Assembly: GCA_026874595.1 (NCBI GenBank)
Contig: CM049307.1
Location: 26,884,362-26,948,361 of the forward strand
Source: Sipunculus nudus
Lineage: Eukaryota; Annelida; Sipuncula; Golfingiida; Sipunculidae
Direction of reading: 5' to 3'
Length of the DNA stretch: 64,000 nucleotides
Numbering within the stretch: position 1 is the first letter of the stretch; each line of letters opens with the position of its first letter. The translations under genes and the position numbers were made by a program. Shown here one piece after another: positions 58,020 to 64,000 of the stretch. Below the pieces are notes generated by a model that was not told the DNA's origin, made no database searches, and was given only the letters and a program-made list of their open reading frames with translations.

Positions 58020-58875
58020 CGCCTCATCTTCGTGTGAAGAAGGATGTCGGATTCTGCCGATGAGTCCCGAGAGGAGTACGCTCGTGTCGGAAGCGGAAGC
58101 GATCAGTCACCGCCATGATGGAAAACCGATGAGTCTGAACTGCGGGAGTGATAAATAAAATTTCCGAGCATACGAAGATTATTGTGTCACGAATTGTTGT
58201 GAACCGCGAACTCAGCATTTAGTGTACTGAACTACGAAACACTTAAGTCGATATAATCTCGGAACAGTCGAGAGAACCCAGACGGTTGTATGTCAAGTGT
58301 GGCCTTGAGATCTGAAAACCAAACGACGTCACAGGACAAAAGGGTGAGGGAAACACGCTGAAGGTATATTTAGCGAGCGTGAATTGTTGATTTGTCACGT
58401 GGTACAGCCAGGTCAGCTGACCTAAGGACCAGATTGTGTTGATTTTGCCGAAGATAGAAGCGTCCAGGCGAGCAGATGTCAACCTGAGCGTTGTTTGGGA
58501 CAAGCAAGGTGTCACGTGACTTGTTGGTTTCGCTGTGCTGGCGTGCTGCCCATCTTCTGAAGCTAACACGTTAGGCAACCGTCATTCAAGAATCGCAGTT
58601 AACTTTTCTACATATTTGTTTTCCTGGAAAATCCAAAGAAGATTTGTATGAAAATTTTGTTGCTGAAACAGAGCCCAGGTTCTTTTTGGTTGTAAAACTT
58701 GGACACTTGACATTGCCCAATTTGTCACCGCAGTTGTCAAAACTACTTATTTGACAAAATTGTCACAAATTTCGCTCACTGCTAAAATCGATGAGAGAGT
58801 CTTTTGTCATGAATTGAAGCTGACACAATAGAAGATAAAAAAAACTGTAGACTAGACTAGGCCTCTGGCAGAGTC
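58020..58875 (+). promoter_or_regulatory. RBBP6: RBBP6 promoter and 5' leader region
   Basis: Richer in CpG than the surroundings. Carries two ETS-like GGAAGC (58089-58100), CRE-like GACGTCAC (58325-58332), E-boxes CACGTG at 58396-58401 and 58513-58518 (the latter within the palindrome GTCACGTGAC), and palindrome GGTCAGCTGACC (58411-58422). The transcription start is not defined. A 24-codon frame from 58044 would be upstream of the RBBP6 start. Confidence 0.5.
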
Positions 58876-59044
58876 ATGTCTGTCATACATTACAAGTTTA
58901 AAAGCAGTTTAGAATATGATTCTCTCACATTTGATGGTCTGCATTTGAAGCTTGGGGAGCTGAAACGACTGATTCTGCATCAGAAAAAACTGGGACGGAC
59001 GGGGGACTTTGACCTACAAGTAACCAATGCACAAACCAAACAAG
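58876..59044 (+). CDS. RBBP6: RBBP6, coding exon 1 (DWNN domain, first part)
   Basis: First coding exon of retinoblastoma-binding protein 6, a nuclear E3 ubiquitin ligase with a N-terminal ubiquitin-like DWNN domain, acting in 3'-end processing of mRNA and in p53 and Rb pathways. The ATG opens MSVIHYKFKSSLEYDSLTFDG, followed by a helix (LGELKRLIL) and FDLQVTNAQTKQ, which matches the DWNN fold at the family's exact N-terminus; this fixes the start. The donor is G|GTATGA. A CpG-rich stretch with E-box and CRE-like sites precedes it. The zinc knuckle, RING and long C-terminal region are not in the window, so only the 5' end of the gene is here. Confidence 0.9.
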
Positions 59045-59932
59045 GTATGATTTGAAGATTCTAGAAAAAAATGTATTGCTTTTGACAGATATCCAGTTTT
59101 TGTCAAACATGCATAGCAAACAATACAGCTGCACAGAAACTTGCTTAAATCATTATAATTATTTATTAGTGGAGTTGCATTTTACAACTGTCTTAATCCC
59201 ATTTAAAAGCAGGGTTGAATCAATAAAAAATCTGAATAATTTTATTTAAATCAGATTTATTTGATTTTGAGGATTTTTTAACAGACATTGTTCCAATTTA
59301 AATTGGCATTAAAATCAAATAAGGTATTTAAACTGATTAATATGCAGATATGTATGCTTTGTATGGTGGATATGAATAACACACAGTTTAGTAAATCTTC
59401 TTTTACATGGGTCTGTTACATTGATTATAAACACAAGTGTCTCAAGCTTCTGTGTTGACTCTGATCCTGAATTTTGAATGCAAATGAATCAAATTGGTGC
59501 AGTTCTGAAAGTTTTTATAAAGCACACTGAAATGGGTATCTAAAAATGGTTGTGAAAATCTACATCTGTGATGTTATCTTAATAAACCGGTCCATTTCAA
59601 CTACCTGGATGTAAATGTTTGTCTAACAATGAATTTTTAGATGATTTAGATAGATTTGTTCTCTCCTGAACACAAAAAAAAAACACAAGATAGAAAATCA
59701 TGAATTTTTTATGACAATTTTAATCATGATTTAAATCGGTCAACTGTGGTTGAAAGTATTGAAGGTCAATAATCTGAACTGGGGTGTATCAAATTTTTTT
59801 TGTTGGCTAGATGTTCAGCTGTATTTCCAAGAGAATCAAATAAGTACTGTTTGAAGCTCAAATTATTTTTATTAACACCTGAAAGAGTGGTTATATTTAA
59901 TATGGTTTTTGTATCTTTTCAGTTTACAACAG

Positions 59933-60013
59933 CGATGAAGATCTCATTCCGAAGAATGCATCTGTGGTCGTTGCAAGAATCCCAGTGGCTGGTGTTAAAA
60001 ATCCCAAAATAAG
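59933..60013 (+). CDS. RBBP6: RBBP6, coding exon 2 (DWNN domain, end), GC donor
   Basis: Acceptor GTATCTTTTCAG. The phase-1 join gives V, then YNSDEDLIPKNASVVVARIP and VAGVKNPKI, the last strands of the DWNN domain (LIPKNASV is a family hallmark). The exon ends AAG|GCAAGT, a strong GC-type donor with no GT alternative in frame. If the donor is skipped, the frame adds QVAFCIS and stops, giving a DWNN-only protein of about 91 residues. Confidence 0.88.
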
Positions 60014-60299
60014 GCAAGTTGCCTTCTGTATAAGTTGACTCAACATGACCTTTGTTGTAATAAACCAGGGCTGTATGACTAGATTTTGGATAAGTTCAAA
60101 TATGCGGTTTAACAATCATATCTTCATGATATTTTATTTGTACTGGTAACATATATGGTACAGATCATGACCACTCTTTTCAGCTTGAACAAAATAAAAA
60201 AAACATTTTGTAAACAGTTCACAGACTGACATGATCATATTTTGTGATTGAAATTTTTCGCCAACCTTTGATCTTAAGGGATAGTGTAGTGACCTTCCA

Positions 60300-60830
60300 C
60301 ACATTAAATCATACTATCTCTAAAATGTTTGAATGGTTCCACTTCGGTGAAAAATGGCCAAGTTAAACGGAGCTGAACTTGGTCATTTGGACTTTGTTCA
60401 AGTTTATTTAAATGATATTTGGCTGAATCTGAAATCTTTTGGTATCTGTAAACAGATCTGCCAACAGGCCAAGATAGTGTCTGTATCCATAAATAGTTTG
60501 GCAGATTGCAAGCTATTTCAGATTTGGCAGCAGGCCAAGTTCAAGTCTTTGCCTGTTTTTAGCTTTGGCAGACTGCTAACTGTATCAGATTATGCAACAG
60601 GTCAAAGAGTTCACTCAGTGCAAAAGCTGCTGCTAGCAATTCTTCCAGTTCACTCTGGACAATTCGCCTTTCTCAGCTGAGCTTAGTTAGCCCAGTGCAC
60701 CTGAATCAAGAGAAATTTAATGCATTGGCCTGAAATTTGACTAGTCCATGCATCTCTGATGGCTTTCTTGTACACAAGACTAGTTTAGCCACCTACAATA
60801 AATTTTTGCATGGTGTATGTACAGGGTTGG
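60300..60830 (+). mobile_element. Fragment of E2-type element
   Basis: Shares ordered blocks with 18640-19160 of intron 6 copy A: GTAAACAGATCTGCCAACAG, ATAGTTTGGCAGATTGC, CTATTTCAGATTTGGCA, GTTAGCCCAGTGCA and CTACAATAAATTTTTGCA. No ends kept. Confidence 0.65.
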
Positions 60831-62134
60831 CATTCTTCCCGAAAAATAGGTATTTCCTTCCTTCCCTGGGAGGGAAATTTCTGGGGAGAACAGGAAGTTG
60901 GGGAAGTTTCTTGAAAGAAAAGGAAGTAAGGGGGAAAATGTTGATATTTTTCACCAACTTATATTAAACATACACACTTGTTTAACAGAGTTTCACTGAA
61001 AATGTATGACAATTACTGAGTATTATGTAGACGCTTTATTTATTATTTATACATTTTATAATACTGAAATTTTATGGAATCAATTAAATAAATAGAACAG
61101 ACAATTTGGGAACAGTAACACTGACACATTGCCTCACTCATTAAGACAGATCAGTTCCACTTGTGTTTGGGCTCATGCCCATAAAAAATCTATACTCAAT
61201 AATTTTGGTTATGTCCCATAATGTCTGCTAGATATGATCTACTAGTATGGGTGATAATCAGGGTTGGGCGGGTAATACCCCTTATTACCCATGCGAGCAG
61301 TATGCCTTAAAACCCATATGCAGGTTTTAATGGGCAATATGATTTGGGCTTTTTTAGAAGCATTCTTTTCAATCTCAGATCGCTGCATAAAATGCATATA
61401 ATCAAATAGAGGATAAACTACAGTGATTGTCCATGAAATAAGTTTAATACCAATAGATGAGCAACATCACAGGAATTAATGAAGAAGCACACAAGCAAGA
61501 ATTTGTGTCATGCACAAATGCTATTACGATACATGTATTAATACAGTATTATGTTCAAACTGTTTTATACAAACTGCTACCAGTCCAGTTCAGAATGTCC
61601 ACAAAAAGGCAGGATAGCTGGTTATAAGCTTTGCAGCACGTTGTACTTCCAGTTGATTTCGAATCTTGTTTTGTATGTAGCCAAAGTTAGAGAATACATG
61701 TTCTACAGTAGCAGGACTGGCTGGCATACAGAGAAGATTGGATGCGTATGACAACAGCACTGAGGTGTCACTGTGGCTTTACCTGTACACGTTGTATTCT
61801 ATACATGGACTGCTAATCAGTTGACACTTGGCAGCCAGTAACCATCTTGTGTCAACCAGTTAGTCAGTTTTTGTACACATCCAATAAGTAATCCATCCAC
61901 TTTCAATCTTTCATTGATACAAAGAAAATTGTTTCAAAATCATTAAATAATTCAAATGATATATTCAGATAGAAATATGATTGAAATAATGGGAGTTACA
62001 AAGTACTGTAGGTTTATACTCCATCTTACAGACTCCTGATTTTTTAAAAATTATCTTTATAACTGCTATATATCACCAATATCAGTTATATATTATATAA
62101 TTATATAGTTATATTTAAAAGCAAAGAATCATAC

Positions 62135-62300
62135 TGATCACCAGACATTGGGTAATAGTAATAAGTAACAGTAACAGACTATTACAGCTTTTTCCATGTA
62201 ATAGTGATAGTAATAGACTTGAAAATTTGAGCTGTAATAGTAATAGAAACAGAAGGCAAAGTAATAGAGTAATACATATTACTTTCTATTACTTCCTGTG
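62135..62300. repeat. TAATAG-rich degenerate microsatellite
   Basis: Many TAATAG, GTAATAG and TAACAG units in both orientations over about 165 bp. Simple-sequence DNA. Confidence 0.65.
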
Positions 62301-63077
62301 ACCTACTTGGTTATTAAGCATATCAGCAAATAATGCTGGACAGACTCGGTCCCATCTAGTGACTTTCTAGGATGTGCCTATTGTTAAGGCAGGCAGGGTT
62401 GAGCTGTTGTACAGATGCATGCATGGTGACCACTGGTGGTAATTACATAAGATAACTGGACAGAGCAGGTCTCAGCCAAAGAGGCTCCCTAGCACCATCT
62501 CACTGGCGATTACTTAAACATGGATAATCAGGCATGTTTGCTGTTAAGAGACAGATATATTGTTGATATTATTGTGACATCTTATCTCACAACAATGAAT
62601 CCATATGCATATTCTGAAATGCACCTAGACTTGTTTTCACCAGGTAGTTAGCATTTAATGATGCAGATTGCAATAACACACACGCACACACTAAGAAATT
62701 ATAATATTGAACTGGATACAGAGCAGACAAATGTCAATAAGCTAATGGTGTTTTCACTGCCTAAAAAGTACATATACAAAGTTGTTCAATTTTTATTAAA
62801 TAAACAAGATAAAAATTTCAATCTTTCCATTTGATAAAGGAAGTGTCTTGGAAGCCAGCTGCGTGGACTAAGATAATCTGCATCCGACATTGTCAGCTGC
62901 CTTGACTTTTGACTTTCTAGAACTTGTACAGCTGACAGTACTACAAACTCATCATTTGAATAAACTCATGTTATCTAGTTAACTTGTATACATATTCTTT
63001 TAAAATTATTCTTTTATTCTTAATGCTTTTATGTTATTTTATAGTACTAATTTTGCAGACCACCTCTCGGCATTTTT

Positions 63078-64000
63078 AGCGAACCTGTGATCCTATGCAA
63101 TGGTGCGTAGTCGTGCGTCGTCTGTACATTAAACATAGCTATCTCAAAAACTGCAGGAGCTAGCATCACAAATTTTTTTGTAAATAATCAGTCATCCAAA
63201 AAACTATATCGGATTTTGTTTATTTTTTTCCAACTGCATTTTCTTAGATTTTATAGGAAAAAAGCTTTAAAAATCGTCTTCTCTGAAACTGTTCAGCCCA
63301 ATTGACAGAAATGATTCCTGAAACAATCTCTCTCAAGTTTGTTCGAATGGTTTAAGTTCGGTGATTTTTGGCTGAGTTACAGGAAGTTGAACTTGGTCAT
63401 CTGTCCAAAAAAGCATACTAAAATTACAGTCTCAGAAACGGCTGGAGCTATCATCATCAAATTTTATGCCAATGTTGGTCACATGAGTCATATCTGAAAT
63501 TGAGGTATTGGTGGCGCCACCTGCATCGGCCTTTTTTATACAGGGGTCATCAGTGCCCGTATCAGACTGAGGGCTACAAAAAACTTCTTCTCTGAAACCA
63601 TATTGTCAAATTGTTTAATATTGCACAGAAATTATCCTAGGGTAGTGCTTTCTGAAGTTTGTTCAAATGGTCTCAGTTCAGTGACTTTTGGCTGAGTTAT
63701 GGGAATCTGAATTTAGTCATATGCTATAACAGCCCATTTTAGCTCAGTGGCTACAAAGATCTTCTTCTAAAAAATCACTGGGCCAAATTCTTAAATCTCA
63801 CACATTAATTATCCTTAGATCTTGTTAAATCAAGTTTGTTCAAATGGTTTTGGTTCAGTGATTTTTGGCTGAGTTATGGAAAGCTCAACTTAGCCATTTT
63901 GCTGTATTTTCCCACGAGTTAAAAACCTGCAAAACGTTTTTTTGACTGACGCCACAGGGGCCAATTTGTTTAATATTTTACAAGAATAATCCCTGAATAA
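63078..64000 (+). mobile_element. Helentron-like element E3, running off the window
   Basis: Opens AGCGAACCTGTGATCCTATG, ATGGTGCG, CGTGCGTCGTC like E2 at 15979. It contains repeated blocks (TTTGTTCAAATGGT, TTTTTGGCTGAGTTAT) about 170-320 bp apart and GGTGGCGCCACCT at 63512. The right end is outside. Confidence 0.65.

Larger units (their letters stand above)
60014..64000. other. RBBP6 intron 2, incomplete
   Basis: No further RBBP6 exon (zinc knuckle or RING) seen to the end of the window. It is filled with repeats: Helentron-like pieces at 60300-60830 and 63078 on, a GGAAGG-rich block at 60815-60960, and a TAATAG-rich tract at 62135-62300. Confidence 0.6.

Noticed and set aside
58055-58090. 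Hammerhead ribozyme core (CGATGAGTCCCGAGAGG)
   Set aside because: The core has CCGATGA instead of CTGATGA and the required GAAA after stem II is missing.
58044-58118. 24-codon frame MSDSADESREEYARVG
   Set aside because: Too short to support as a gene; it lies upstream of the RBBP6 start and is at most an upstream frame.

Overview
The window looks like nuclear DNA of a bivalve or closely related mollusc. It is AT-rich, with long introns, spliced animal genes and a dense load of repeats. The repeats include Helentron-like elements with short palindromic ends and GGCGCCACC-bearing tandem cores, tRNA-derived SINEs, a CR1/L2-like LINE, a Helitron, LTR remnants and (TA)n tracts. The species cannot be fixed from the sequence alone. 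Bivalve is an inference from repeat style and gene type.

The centre of the window is a segmental tandem duplication. Copy A (about 1.9-26.0 kb) and copy B (about 31.0-54.9 kb) lie in the same orientation, about 5 kb apart. Each holds one plus-strand gene for an anion-selective Cys-loop receptor subunit of the glycine-receptor/GluCl type. Seven matching exons with compatible phases can be read in each copy: 10990-21208 in A and 43217-51690 in B. A first exon with most of the signal peptide was not found. The membrane domain is identical between copies. The agonist-loop regions, the N-terminus and the short M3-M4 loop have diverged.

The most unusual structure is in intron 2 of both receptor genes. 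Directly upstream of exon 3 lies a minisatellite whose ~43-bp unit is the exon 3 splice-acceptor region itself: branchpoint-like TTGAC, pyrimidine tract, CAG, then the first ~20 nt of exon 3. Copy A has about 28 decoy acceptors and copy B about 67, partly as a ~383-bp higher-order repeat. Almost every decoy, if used, would put TAT-TGA in frame and end the protein. The true exon differs by reading TAT-TTA.

Comparing the two copies exposes later insertions. Copy A alone has a 4-kb complex element in intron 6, a LINE, a miniature LTR-like element, a SINE and a Helentron-like element. Copy B alone has a solo LTR, SINEs, a long-armed foldback element and a Helitron with textbook ends. A smaller local duplication at 25.9-29.5 kb gives an empty site for a 2.67-kb Helentron-like element.

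Right of the duplication (54.9-64 kb) is single-copy DNA. It has a promoter-like cluster near 55.0 kb with no recognised gene, several foldbacks, and at 58876 the start of RBBP6. Two exons encode its DWNN ubiquitin-like domain, and the second ends at a GC donor. The rest of RBBP6 lies beyond the window. The last 4 kb is its repeat-filled intron 2.
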